Positions 1 to 7,838 of a stretch of DNA of 64,000 bases are shown here, in pieces. The position numbers were made by a program, and so were the translations under genes. The notes under the pieces are model-generated. The model was not told the origin of the DNA. It did not search any database and saw only the letters and a list, made by a program, of their open reading frames with translations. The DNA comes from Methylovirgula sp. 4M-Z18 (GTDB taxonomy: Bacteria; Pseudomonadota; Alphaproteobacteria; Rhizobiales; Beijerinckiaceae), in assembly GCF_037890675.1 (NCBI RefSeq), contig NZ_CP149574.1, positions 4,502,874 to 4,566,873 on the forward strand, read 5' to 3'. Position 1 is the stretch's first letter, and every line of letters starts with the position of its first letter.

Positions 1-189
1 CTGCTCGCTCTCGATCCGGCCGCCTTTCCGGAAATCCCCTTGAAAGCCGTCGTGATGGAGGGGCGTGACGGCGCGATCACCGTGCGTTGCCGCCGGGTCG
101 AATCGCTCTTCAAACCCTATCCCGCTCTGCAAGAACTTGCGGCTGAGCTGAGCGAAAAGGTGGGCAAGCTCTTCGCGACGGTTTCCTAG
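1..189 (+). CDS. C-terminal fragment of an unidentified protein
   Basis: A frame open from the first base of the window ends at a TAG at 187-189, giving 62 residues with the ending KVGKLFATVS. The start lies outside the window. I do not recognise the family. In many Rhizobiales the gene before holA is lptE, but this tail does not resemble LptE, so I give no name. The stop codon is also the first base triplet of a dispersed repeat (187-311), so the present C-terminus may have been set by insertion of that element. Confidence 0.55.
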   Translation: MLALDPAAFPEIPLKAVVMEGRDGAITVRCRRVESLFKPYPALQELAAELSEKVGKLFATVS

Positions 190-311
190 AGCAATTTTGC
201 GTTCTTTCAGAATCGCGAAATTATTCTACATCTTTGTTTTGTCGCATTTTCGCTACGCGGACCTTCGGTTCTTAACCGAAAAGTCGGGCAACTTTGCTGG
301 AAAATGCTCTA
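187..311. repeat. Rhizobiales-type dispersed palindromic element with TAGAGCA ends
   Basis: The segment starts TAGAGCAATTTT and ends AAAATGCTCTA, so its ends are inverted repeats. The interior read on the minus strand (TTTTCGGTT, GCGAAAATGCGACAAAACAAA) has the layout of a non-coding element scattered through Rhizobiales genomes. That family assignment is from memory of such elements and is not a search result. It fills most of the gap between the upstream gene and holA, and no other full copy was seen in the window. Confidence 0.6.
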
Positions 312-370
312 AGACGATATGGAGCCATGGAGGCTTTGATCGTTACGAAAACTGAAGGCGGCACGACGTC

Positions 371-1396
371 ATGACTGCCATCAAGAATGCCGATGCCGAT
401 CGCTTTCTCGCTGATCCGCCGAAGGCGATCTTTGCCTTCCTGATTCACGGCAACGATCCGGGGCTCATCGCCGAGCGCGTTCAAGCGCTAACCAAAGCGA
501 GCGTGGACGATGTCGCCGATCCATTTCAGCTCATTCGTCTCGACGGCGACGATGTCGCCGCAGATCCCTTGCGCCTTGTCGACGAAGCCAATACGATTCC
601 GATGTTCGGCGGCCGCCGCGCCATTCTAGTTGACGCGGGATCGAAGAATTTTGCGCCGGCGCTCGAAATGCTGTTTGCCGCGCCACCCGTGGATTGCGCG
701 ATCATTATCGGCGCCGGAGCGCTGAAAAAAGACGCGCCGCTGCGCAAGCTGCTTGAGAAGGAGAAAGCCGCGGCGGCGATCGAATGCTATCCCGACGATG
801 CCGCCGCCGTGCAAAAACTCATCGACGCCGAACTTCACGCAGCTGGCCTGACGATTTCGCAAGACGCAAGACAAATGCTGGCGGATCTTCTCGGCGCGGA
901 CCGGCTCACCACGCGCGCGGAACTGAGCAAGCTCGTCACTTATGCGCATGGGCAAAAGCAGATCGACGCACAGGACGTCGAGGCGATCGTCACGGACGCA
1001 TCAGCGCTGTCCGTCGACACAGCCATCGATGGCGCGTTCAGCGGCCAATACGGCTCGATCGACGAAACGGCGGCCCGGGTGTGGATGGAAGGCGGCGACC
1101 CCGGCGTTCTCATCGGCACGGCGCTGCGGCATGCAATCAGCCTGCATCGTGCAAGACTCGATATCGACGGCGGCAAGCCCTTGGAGGGCGCACTGATGTC
1201 CGCTATGCCGCGATTGTTCTGGAAACGCAAAGCGACCGTTCAGCGGCAATTGAACGGCTGGAGCGAAACGAAATTGGCGCGCGCCATCGCCATTCTCGCC
1301 GAAGCCGTCGGCCGCGCCCGGCGCGAGCCCCGTCTCGGCGAAGTGATTGCGGTGCGTGCACTTTGGGCCGTAGCGCTCGCGGCGAAAAGCCGCTGA
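371..1396 (+). CDS. holA: DNA polymerase III subunit delta
   Basis: 341 residues, the usual length for HolA. It is the clamp-loader subunit that opens the beta sliding clamp and binds gamma/tau and delta' in the cytoplasm. The N-terminal stretch FAFLIHGNDPGLIAERV is the degenerate AAA+ opening typical of delta, which lacks a working Walker A, and the C-terminal part is the helical collar domain. The start is the ATG at 371; no other in-frame start fits better. It stands alone on the plus strand and converges on parB with a 39-base gap, an arrangement known from several Rhizobiales. Confidence 0.9.
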   Translation: MTAIKNADADRFLADPPKAIFAFLIHGNDPGLIAERVQALTKASVDDVADPFQLIRLDGDDVAADPLRLVDEANTIPMFGGRRAILVDAGSKNFAPALEMLFAAPPVDCAIIIGAGALKKDAPLRKLLEKEKAAAAIECYPDDAAAVQKLIDAELHAAGLTISQDARQMLADLLGADRLTTRAELSKLVTYAHGQKQIDAQDVEAIVTDASALSVDTAIDGAFSGQYGSIDETAARVWMEGGDPGVLIGTALRHAISLHRARLDIDGGKPLEGALMSAMPRLFWKRKATVQRQLNGWSETKLARAIAILAEAVGRARREPRLGEVIAVRALWAVALAAKSR

Positions 1397-1435
1397 ATGG
1401 AATGGACCGCAGCCTTCCAGGCCGCGCTCCATTCG

Positions 1436-2326
1436 TTACCCGAACGCCTTCAGCCGGTGGCTCAATTCGTCGAGCTGTTCGAGGTTCTTATATTTGATCC
1501 GCAATTCGCCGCCGGGATCCTTATGGTCGACCGTCACGACGAAGCCCAGCACATCGGTCAAGGTGCGCTCCAGCGCGCGCGTGTCGGCATCTTTCTCGAT
1601 CGATGCCTTGCGCGGCGCCTTGGCCTTGGTCGTCGCATCTTCCAATTGCACTTGCGCGGCGCGCTCCGCATCGCGCACGCTCAAGCCCTGTTCGACAATG
1701 AGTTTCGCCAGCTTTTCGGGATCTGGAATGGCCAGCAGGGCGCGTGCGTGGCCCGCCGACAAATCGCCATCGCTCAACATGCGCCGCACAGATTCCGGCA
1801 AGCGCAACAGCCGCAGCGTGTTTGCCACATGGCTGCGACTCTTGCCGATCTTCTTCGACAGATCGTCTTGGGTGTAACTGAATTCGGCAATGAGATGCTG
1901 GTAGCCTTGCGCTTCTTCGAGCGCGTTCAAATCGGCGCGCTGCACGTTTTCGACAATCGCAAGTTCGAGCGATTCCTTGTCGGTCGCTTCAACCACCTGA
2001 ACCGGCACTTCGTGCAAACCCGCGCGCTGCGACGCGCGCCAGCGCCGCTCGCCGGCAATGATTTCGAACGCGTCGCTTAAGCCGCTGATCGCACGCACGA
2101 GAATCGGTTGAATGACCCCCTTCTCGCGAATGGAATTCGAGAGATCTTCCAAATCCTCTTCCGCAAAAGCTTTACGCGGATTCTTTGGATTGGGCCGCAA
2201 AAATTCGACCGGCACGCGCCGTCCGCCACGAACCGGTTCGCGCTGTGCCACAGGCTCTTCTGGCGCATCGCCAAGCAGAGCGGCAAGACCACGGCCGAGG
2301 CGCTGACGTGGAAAGTCTTCTGACAT
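1436..2326 (-). CDS. parB: Chromosome-partitioning protein ParB
   Basis: A CTP-dependent DNA clamp that loads at parS, spreads along DNA and directs origin segregation with ParA. From the chosen start (MSEDFPRQRLGRGL) it has 296 residues: the N-terminal ParA-activating LGRGLAALLG (10-19), the CTP-binding motifs GERRWR (92-97) and ENVQR (126-130), a helix-turn-helix around YTQDDLSKKIGKSRSHVAN, and a C-terminal dimerisation domain. An upstream in-frame ATG at 2419 would add 31 residues overlapping parA, so I reject it. It lies 17 bases after parA. Two parS sites are nearby at 3763 and 6440. Confidence 0.95.
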   Translation of the reverse strand: MSEDFPRQRLGRGLAALLGDAPEEPVAQREPVRGGRRVPVEFLRPNPKNPRKAFAEEDLEDLSNSIREKGVIQPILVRAISGLSDAFEIIAGERRWRASQRAGLHEVPVQVVEATDKESLELAIVENVQRADLNALEEAQGYQHLIAEFSYTQDDLSKKIGKSRSHVANTLRLLRLPESVRRMLSDGDLSAGHARALLAIPDPEKLAKLIVEQGLSVRDAERAAQVQLEDATTKAKAPRKASIEKDADTRALERTLTDVLGFVVTVDHKDPGGELRIKYKNLEQLDELSHRLKAFG

Positions 2327-2343
2327 GATCGACCTGCTTCTTA

Positions 2344-3156
2344 CTATGCGGCGCGCAAACTGCGCTCGCGCTGAATGACTTCCGATGCCAAGCGCAAATA
2401 GGCTTGGCTGCCTTGGCATTTCAAATCGTAGAGCAGCACCGGCTTGCCATGCGACGGCGCTTCGGACACGCGCACGTTGCGTGGGATGATCGTGTCATAG
2501 ACTTTGTCGCCCATGAACTTGCGCACGTCGGCGACGACCTGCGTCGCGAGATTGTTGCGCGGATCGAACATCGTCAGCACGATGCCGTGAATCGTGAGCT
2601 CAGGATTGAGCGTGCGCTTCACCTGATCGACGGTCGACAGCAATTGCGACAGACCTTCGAGCGCGAAGAATTCGCATTGCAGCGGCACGACGACGGAATC
2701 GGCCGCGACCAGCGCATTGATCGTCAGCAGATTGAGCGACGGTGGGCAATCGACCAACACATAGGTGAAACGTTCGGAGTCCGGTGCCGATGACACCAGC
2801 GTCTGCACCGCATGGCGCAATTTATACGCGCGATCCTTGTGCGGCGAAATTTCGAGTTCGACGCCGAGCAGATCGAGCGTCGAGGGCGCGACGCAAAGCC
2901 GCGGCACCGCGGTTTCGCGAATGACCGCGCTCAAGGGCTGCTCGCCGACGAGCACATCGTAGGTCGAGAGCGAACGGTCCTTGCGATTGATGCCGAGCCC
3001 GGTGGACGCATTGCCCTGCGGGTCGAGATCGACGATCAGCACCCGCTCGCCAATCGCGGCCAGCGCAGTGCCCAGATTGATCGCCGTGGTTGTCTTGCCG
3101 ACGCCGCCCTTCTGATTGGCAAGAACGAGAATTCTAACACCAGGATTGAGAGCCAT
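2344..3156 (-). CDS. parA: Chromosome-partitioning ATPase ParA
   Basis: 270 residues. It is a deviant-Walker ATPase that binds DNA as an ATP dimer and pulls ParB-parS complexes apart; ParB stimulates hydrolysis. The deviant Walker A KGGVGKTT lies at residues 16-23, followed by VDLDPQGNAST (Walker A') and the DCPPSLNLLT Walker B region. The short N-terminus before the P-loop marks the chromosomal (Soj-type) form, not the plasmid form with an added DNA-binding domain. It sits between rsmG (27-base gap) and parB in one likely transcript. Confidence 0.95.
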   Translation of the reverse strand: MALNPGVRILVLANQKGGVGKTTTAINLGTALAAIGERVLIVDLDPQGNASTGLGINRKDRSLSTYDVLVGEQPLSAVIRETAVPRLCVAPSTLDLLGVELEISPHKDRAYKLRHAVQTLVSSAPDSERFTYVLVDCPPSLNLLTINALVAADSVVVPLQCEFFALEGLSQLLSTVDQVKRTLNPELTIHGIVLTMFDPRNNLATQVVADVRKFMGDKVYDTIIPRNVRVSEAPSHGKPVLLYDLKCQGSQAYLRLASEVIQRERSLRAA

Positions 3157-3183
3157 GAAATAACTCCGGAAATTTTACATGAA

Positions 3184-3834
3184 CTATGTTGATGCATCGC
3201 GTAACTTTACAATCACGATGCGCGCATCCTGATGCGTTTTACTTAACTTCAGTTGATAATTAAGGTTACTATATTTCACTATACTGGTCAATTCTTTATC
3301 GACATCTTGCCCCTTTAAAAACACGCCGATCGCGCCTTTCTCCAGCAGATTCTTCGTATAGTCGACCAATTGCGCCAAAGGCGCCAAGGCCCGTGCTGAA
3401 ACGGCGTTCACCTCGATGTTCAAGCCGGGCAGAATGGTTTCAATTCTCCCCACATGAACTTCCGCCGGCGCGCCCGTCGCCCGTGAGACCTCGCGCAGAA
3501 AGGCGCATTTGCGCTGGTCGCTTTCCACCAAATGCACCTTCGCATCCGGCCGATCTGCCAAACGCATGGCGGTAACCAGACCAGGAAAGCCGCCGCCCGA
3601 CCCGATATCCACCCACACCCGCGCCTCGGGCGCACAATCCAGCACTTGCGCAGAATCGGCGATATGCCGAACCCAAAGATGCGGCAACGTTGCGGGTGAG
3701 ACCAGATTGATCGTCTTCTGCCACTTTATCAGCAAATCGGCATAGATTTGCAAGCGCTCCAGCGTTTCACGTGAAACATCCATGAGACTTAAGGCGGTCT
3801 GATAATCGTTTAACGTGTTGGTCTGCTTTGACAT
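3184..3834 (-). CDS. rsmG: 16S rRNA (guanine527-N7)-methyltransferase RsmG
   Basis: 216 residues; it methylates N7 of G527 in 16S rRNA using S-adenosylmethionine. The SAM-binding motif DIGSGGGFPGL is at 76-86. Codons 19-24 (DVSRET) are also a parS site, an arrangement known for gidB/rsmG in other bacteria. The last ~35 codons, from about 3300 down to 3184, are clearly AT-richer than the rest of the gene and its neighbours, although the protein end (RIVIVKLR) still looks like the family. The start is the ATG at 3834; the next ATG, nearer the parS site, would remove the usual N-terminal helix. Confidence 0.93.
   Translation of the reverse strand: MSKQTNTLNDYQTALSLMDVSRETLERLQIYADLLIKWQKTINLVSPATLPHLWVRHIADSAQVLDCAPEARVWVDIGSGGGFPGLVTAMRLADRPDAKVHLVESDQRKCAFLREVSRATGAPAEVHVGRIETILPGLNIEVNAVSARALAPLAQLVDYTKNLLEKGAIGVFLKGQDVDKELTSIVKYSNLNYQLKLSKTHQDARIVIVKLRDAST
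3763..3778. promoter_or_regulatory. parS site within rsmG
   Basis: CGTTTCACGTGAAACA matches the widely conserved ParB target TGTTTCACGTGAAACA at 15 of 16 positions; only the first base differs. The 14-base core is a perfect palindrome. It lies in the 5' part of rsmG, 0.6 kb from parA. Confidence 0.93.
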
Positions 3835-4116
3835 TTCGTGGTCTGCCGAAACCGCTCCAGAAGAATTTATGCTGCGACTTTAGGTCCTTGAACGCGCCGC
3901 CCTTCCGGGCAAAACGTAGCATTCTCGTTAAGTTGATGTCACTGATTCGGTTGGTTGCACCCGAGATTCGCAGGAGGGTGGATTGCTTCGCTCTCAGTGA
4001 GCTTAGACGGGCTGCCCATATTTCAGAGGCCCGTCCGCAAATCCGAACTCGCGCTGTCCCCTGAAACCAGTTCAAAACCGTGAACTGGGCCAAGATTCCG
4101 CCGACCAGTACGCTCT
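3835..4116. other. Intergenic region between mnmG and rsmG
   Basis: 282 bases with no gene that I can support. It holds a degenerate half of the REP-like unit (GTGGATTGCTTCGCTCTC near 3979) and, next to mnmG, a hairpin listed separately. The base pattern is unlike the coding regions on both sides. A promoter for rsmG-parA-parB is expected here, but I could not fix one. Confidence 0.5.
4067..4088 (-). terminator. Hairpin after mnmG, possible terminator
   Basis: CCAGTTCA and TGAACTGG form an 8-base perfect stem with a 6-base loop, about 28 bases after the mnmG stop. Read in the mnmG direction, only TTTC follows, so intrinsic termination would be weak. Confidence 0.35.
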
Positions 4117-5967
4117 TCAGGCGCGCCGGCGAACGCGCGCGGCTAACAGCGTCAACGCGGTCGGTGTCATGCCTTCAATGCGCCCGGCGTGGCCAAGGGT
4201 TGCCGGGCGAACCTGATCGAGTTTCTGCCGCAGTTCGTGCGATAGGCCGGCAATCGCCGCGTAATCCAGCGTGTTAGGCAAGGCGAGATCCTCGTCCCGC
4301 CGGAAACGATCGATATCGGTCTGCTGCCGCTCCAAATACACGGCATATTTGGCGTCGATTTCGAGCTGAGCCGCAATATTGGGCGCGATCGACTTGAGTT
4401 CAGGCCAGATGCCGCAAAGCTGCGGCAGCTCGATTTCCGGATAGGACAAGAGCTCGAAAGCCGAGCGGCGGATCCCGTCCCGATTGAGCGCAAGGCCGTG
4501 TTTGGCCGCTTCGGTCGGCGTCAACGTCAGGGACTCGAGTCGTTCCCGCCCCTCACGCAGGGCCTGATGCCGCTGCTCGAAAGCCTGCCATCGCGCTGTT
4601 CCGATGCAGCCGGCTTGAAGGCCCTTGGCCGTAAGTCGTTGATCGGCATTGTCGACCCGCAAAGTCAGCCGATATTCAGCCCGGGACGTGAACATCCGAT
4701 AGGGCTCGGTGACGCCGCGCGTGATGAGATCGTCGATCATCACCCCAAGATAGGCTTCGGCCCGATCGAAGGTCAGGCCGGGCGCACCGGACGCGGTAAG
4801 CGCCGCGTTGATGCCGGCGACCAGCCCTTGCGCCCCTGCCTCTTCATAGCCGGTCGTGCCATTGATCTGACCCGACAGAAATAGACCGGCCACCCGCTTG
4901 GTCTCCAGCGTCGGCTTTAGTTCGCGCGGGTCGATGAAATCATATTCGATCGCATAGCCCGGACGCAGAATCTCGCAGCGCTCCAGCCCGGGAATCGTTG
5001 CAATAAAGGCCTTCTGCACATCCTCGGGTAGGGAGGTGGAAATCCCGTTCGGATAGACCGTGTCGTCGTCGAGCCCTTCCGGCTCCAGGAAAATCTGATG
5101 GCTGTCGCGATCGGCGAAGCGGACGATCTTATCCTCGACCGACGGACAGTAACGCGGTCCACGGCCGGCGATTTGGCCAGAATACATCGGTGCGCGGTGG
5201 ATATTGGCGCGGATGATGTCGTGTCCGGTTTCGGTCGTGCGCGTGATATGGCAATCGACTTGCGGGTTGGTGATCCGATCGGTGAGGGCGGAAAAGGGTT
5301 CAGGAACGTCATCGCCCGGCTGCCGCTCCAACGACGCCCAATCGATCGTCCTCCCGTTCAGCCGTGGCGGCGTGCCCGTCTTCAAGCGGCCGAGCGCGAA
5401 GCCGCAGCGCTCCAATGTGGCCGACAAGCCGACCGACGGCGCCTCGCCGACGCGTCCGGCCGGGATCTGTACCTCGCCCATATGAATGAGACCACGCAGG
5501 AAGGTGCCGGAGGATAGGACCAAGGCGCCGCAGGCGAAGCGGCGGCCGTCCGCCATCAAAAGAGCCTCGGCCCGGCCATTTTGCAACTCGAGATCGAACG
5601 CATCGCCCTCAATCACCGTCAAATTGTTGGTCTCCCGGATCGCCGCCTGCATCGCCAGACGGTAAAGCTTCCGGTCGGCCTGGGCGCGCGGGCCGCGCAC
5701 CGCAGGGCCTTTGCGACGATTCAAGACACGAAACTGAATGCCGCCTTGATCCGCAACCCGGCCCATGAGCCCATCGAGCGCATCGATCTCGCGCACGAGA
5801 TGACCTTTGCCCAAGCCCCCGATCGCCGGATTACAGGACATGGCGCCGATCGTCTCGAAGTGATGCGTCACCAGAGCCGTGCGCGCGCCCATGCGCGCCG
5901 CCGCGCTCGCAGCCTCGCAGCCCGCGTGCCCGCCTCCAACAACGATGACGTCAAAAACCTGGGACAT
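4117..5967 (-). CDS. mnmG: tRNA uridine-5-carboxymethylaminomethyl(34) synthesis enzyme MnmG
   Basis: 616 residues, standard length. This FAD enzyme works in a complex with MnmE to install the (carboxymethyl)aminomethyl group on U34 of several tRNAs. The FAD-binding [10 protein letters not shown] is at 11-20, and the later [17 protein letters not shown] is the family signature. The start is [13 protein letters not shown] at 5967. Its partner mnmE is transcribed in the same direction 0.5 kb upstream, but the two are separated by a REP-like array and a parS site. Confidence 0.95.
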   Translation of the reverse strand: MSQVFDVIVVGGGHAGCEAASAAARMGARTALVTHHFETIGAMSCNPAIGGLGKGHLVREIDALDGLMGRVADQGGIQFRVLNRRKGPAVRGPRAQADRKLYRLAMQAAIRETNNLTVIEGDAFDLELQNGRAEALLMADGRRFACGALVLSSGTFLRGLIHMGEVQIPAGRVGEAPSVGLSATLERCGFALGRLKTGTPPRLNGRTIDWASLERQPGDDVPEPFSALTDRITNPQVDCHITRTTETGHDIIRANIHRAPMYSGQIAGRGPRYCPSVEDKIVRFADRDSHQIFLEPEGLDDDTVYPNGISTSLPEDVQKAFIATIPGLERCEILRPGYAIEYDFIDPRELKPTLETKRVAGLFLSGQINGTTGYEEAGAQGLVAGINAALTASGAPGLTFDRAEAYLGVMIDDLITRGVTEPYRMFTSRAEYRLTLRVDNADQRLTAKGLQAGCIGTARWQAFEQRHQALREGRERLESLTLTPTEAAKHGLALNRDGIRRSAFELLSYPEIELPQLCGIWPELKSIAPNIAAQLEIDAKYAVYLERQQTDIDRFRRDEDLALPNTLDYAAIAGLSHELRQKLDQVRPATLGHAGRIEGMTPTALTLLAARVRRRA

Positions 5968-6000
5968 GTTTTACTCGAATTTGATGGACACCTGCCACCC

Positions 6001-6151
6001 CGTCATTGCGAGCGAAGCGAAGCAATCCATCCCCCGTAGCAGCCAGAGCCCCTAACTACGAGAGCCTCTTGTCCGTCATGCAGGTGGATTGCTTCGTCGC
6101 TCCGCTCCTCGCGATGACGGCGAGGCCGTCATTTGGACCAATGCTCGGCGC
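6001..6151. repeat. REP-like palindromic unit, copy 1 of a tandem pair
   Basis: Arms are CGTCATTGCGAGCGAAGCG... at 6001-6030 and its near reverse complement (TGGATTGCTTCG...GATGACG) ending at about 6119; a tail to 6151 is shared with copy 2. Bases 6062-6151 match 6320-6409 at a constant offset of 258 with few differences. Such palindromes are frequent between genes of many alphaproteobacteria. No RAYT-type transposase is present in the window. Confidence 0.8.
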
Positions 6152-6439
6152 TTCCGATATCACGTTTTGGTGTGCGACGCATCCGGAGTTTTGCTGGATT
6201 CTCGAGGTAAACGGGGCTTCAGAACAATCGGATGAATAGAATTCGTCAGACCCGCAGATCGTCATTGCGAGCACAGCGAAGCGATCCATCTCCGCAGCGG
6301 ACAGGGTCTCCAGCTTCGGGAGCCTCTTGTTCTTCATGCAGGTCGATTGCTTCGTCGCTCCGCTCCTCGCAATGATGGCGAGGCTGTCATTTAGACCGAT
6401 GCTTGGCGCCGTCGGTCCCGTGTTTTGACATCCCTCCAA
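6152..6439. repeat. REP-like palindromic unit, copy 2, with its spacer
   Basis: A roughly 100-base spacer (6152-6258) precedes a second palindrome starting GTCATTGCGAGCACAGCG at 6261 and ending near 6409. The block fills the rest of the 493-base gene-free gap between mnmE and mnmG, up to the parS site. I see no gene in it; short open frames here run through the repeats and have no ribosome binding site or family resemblance. Confidence 0.7.
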
Positions 6440-6455
6440 TGTTTCACGTGAAACA
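6440..6455. promoter_or_regulatory. parS site downstream of mnmE
   Basis: TGTTTCACGTGAAACA, a perfect 16-of-16 match to the consensus ParB loading site. It is six bases beyond the mnmE stop and 2.7 kb from the other parS. Confidence 0.96.
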
Positions 6456-6460
6456 TTGCC

Positions 6461-7774
6461 TCACTTGCCGATGCAGAAACTCGAAAAGATTTGACCCAGG
6501 ATATCCTCAGGACTGATCCGGCCTGAAATCCGGCCCAGTTCGTTGGCCGCCAGGCGCAATTCTTCTGCCACCAGCTCAATGGGCAGATTTGGCGACTCAA
6601 TCAAACGCGTGAGACAGGCTTCTGCTGCCTGCAAGGCCTGGCGATGCCGCTCCCGAGTGATCAGGCCACCCTCGCCGCCGACCAACCCGGCCCGTGCCCG
6701 GTTCGCGACCTCCGCCACCAATCGGTCGAGCCCTGCGCCAGTGCGGGCGGAAATGACCAGGCTCTTGTGCGCGGTGGCGCCCGGATGCGCATCGGCTTTG
6801 GTGAGGACATCGAGCTGCGGCGCGTCTGATGCGACGATCAGATCCGCCCCGCCCTGCCCGATCTCGCGCAAGCTCAAAATCAGATCGGCCCGCTCCGCCC
6901 GGGCGAGCGAGCGGCGCACACCCTCCTGCTCCACCTCATCGCTCGCCGCGCGCAGCCCGGCCGTGTCGACCAGCACCACCGGCAGTCCGTCGAGTTCGAG
7001 ATGGACCTCCAGAAGATCGCGCGTCGTTCCGGCCTGAGCGGAGACGATTGCGACGTCCCGCCTCGCCAGCGCGTTCATCAACGTCGACTTGCCGGCATTG
7101 GGCGGACCGGCAATGACCACGTGAAATCCGTCGCGGATCCGCTCCCCCACCGGCGGTGCCGCAAGCAGCGCGCGAAGATCCTGCAAAACAAACTGAACAC
7201 GCACCGCCATGGCGGCAGCGACATCGGCCGGAACATCGCCTTCATCGGAAAAATCGATCTCCGCTTCTACCGCAGCTTGCGCCTGCAGCAGCGCCTCGCG
7301 CCACCGTTCCGCCTGTTGTCCGAGCGCGCCGTCGAGATGGCGGAGGGCCTGTCGCCGCTGGGCCTGAGTCTCGGCGTCGATCAAATCGGCAAGACCCTCC
7401 ACTTCCGTCAGGTCCATTTTGCCGTTTAGGAAGGCGCGGCGGGTGAACTCGCCAGGCTCCGCCGGGCGACATCCTGCAAGGGCGGCCAGGGCGGAAATAA
7501 CACCGGCGATGACGGCGCGGCCGCCGTGCAGGTGCAGTTCCGCGCAATCCTCACCTGTAAAGCTACTGGGACCAGGAAACCACAACACCAAAGCCTGATC
7601 CAGGACACGGCCCTTCGCATCGCGCAAGGCCGCGAGCGTCGCCAGACGCGGCACCGGCACAAGGCCCGCCAGGGCCTGCAATGCATCCCGTGTTTGCGGT
7701 CCGGAAATTCGAATGATGGCGATCGCGCTTTTGCCCGCCCCTGTCGCAAGCGCGAAGATTGTCTCCTGCTGCAC
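6461..7774 (-). CDS. mnmE: tRNA modification GTPase MnmE
   Basis: 437 residues. The potassium-activated GTPase partner of MnmG in wobble-uridine modification. An N-terminal tetrahydrofolate-binding domain (1-120) and a helical domain carry an inserted G domain: G1 GPPNAGKS (223-230), G2 GTTRD (249-253), G3 DTAG (270-273), and TKAD as the G4 motif instead of the more common NKxD. The protein ends in FCIGK, with the conserved catalytic cysteine. The start is MQQETIFALATG at 7774. The 64-base gap to the divergent gene at 7839 must hold both promoters. Confidence 0.95.
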   Translation of the reverse strand: MQQETIFALATGAGKSAIAIIRISGPQTRDALQALAGLVPVPRLATLAALRDAKGRVLDQALVLWFPGPSSFTGEDCAELHLHGGRAVIAGVISALAALAGCRPAEPGEFTRRAFLNGKMDLTEVEGLADLIDAETQAQRRQALRHLDGALGQQAERWREALLQAQAAVEAEIDFSDEGDVPADVAAAMAVRVQFVLQDLRALLAAPPVGERIRDGFHVVIAGPPNAGKSTLMNALARRDVAIVSAQAGTTRDLLEVHLELDGLPVVLVDTAGLRAASDEVEQEGVRRSLARAERADLILSLREIGQGGADLIVASDAPQLDVLTKADAHPGATAHKSLVISARTGAGLDRLVAEVANRARAGLVGGEGGLITRERHRQALQAAEACLTRLIESPNLPIELVAEELRLAANELGRISGRISPEDILGQIFSSFCIGK

Positions 7775-7838
7775 AAAAATCCCCTGGCTTTACCTGTCCA
7801 CAACCCGATAATCGCAAGATATCACGACGGATCCCGCC

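Noticed and set aside
6056-6439. Open frames of 77 and 127 codons in the REP-like array
   Set aside because: They run through duplicated palindromes on both strands and repeat the same peptides (CERSEA/ARSGATKQS type), as is known for translated REP sequences.
7775-7838. A TGTCCACAA in the mnmE upstream gap as a DnaA box
   Set aside because: It is a single imperfect match without companions; the hemE-ppsR gap is much better supported.
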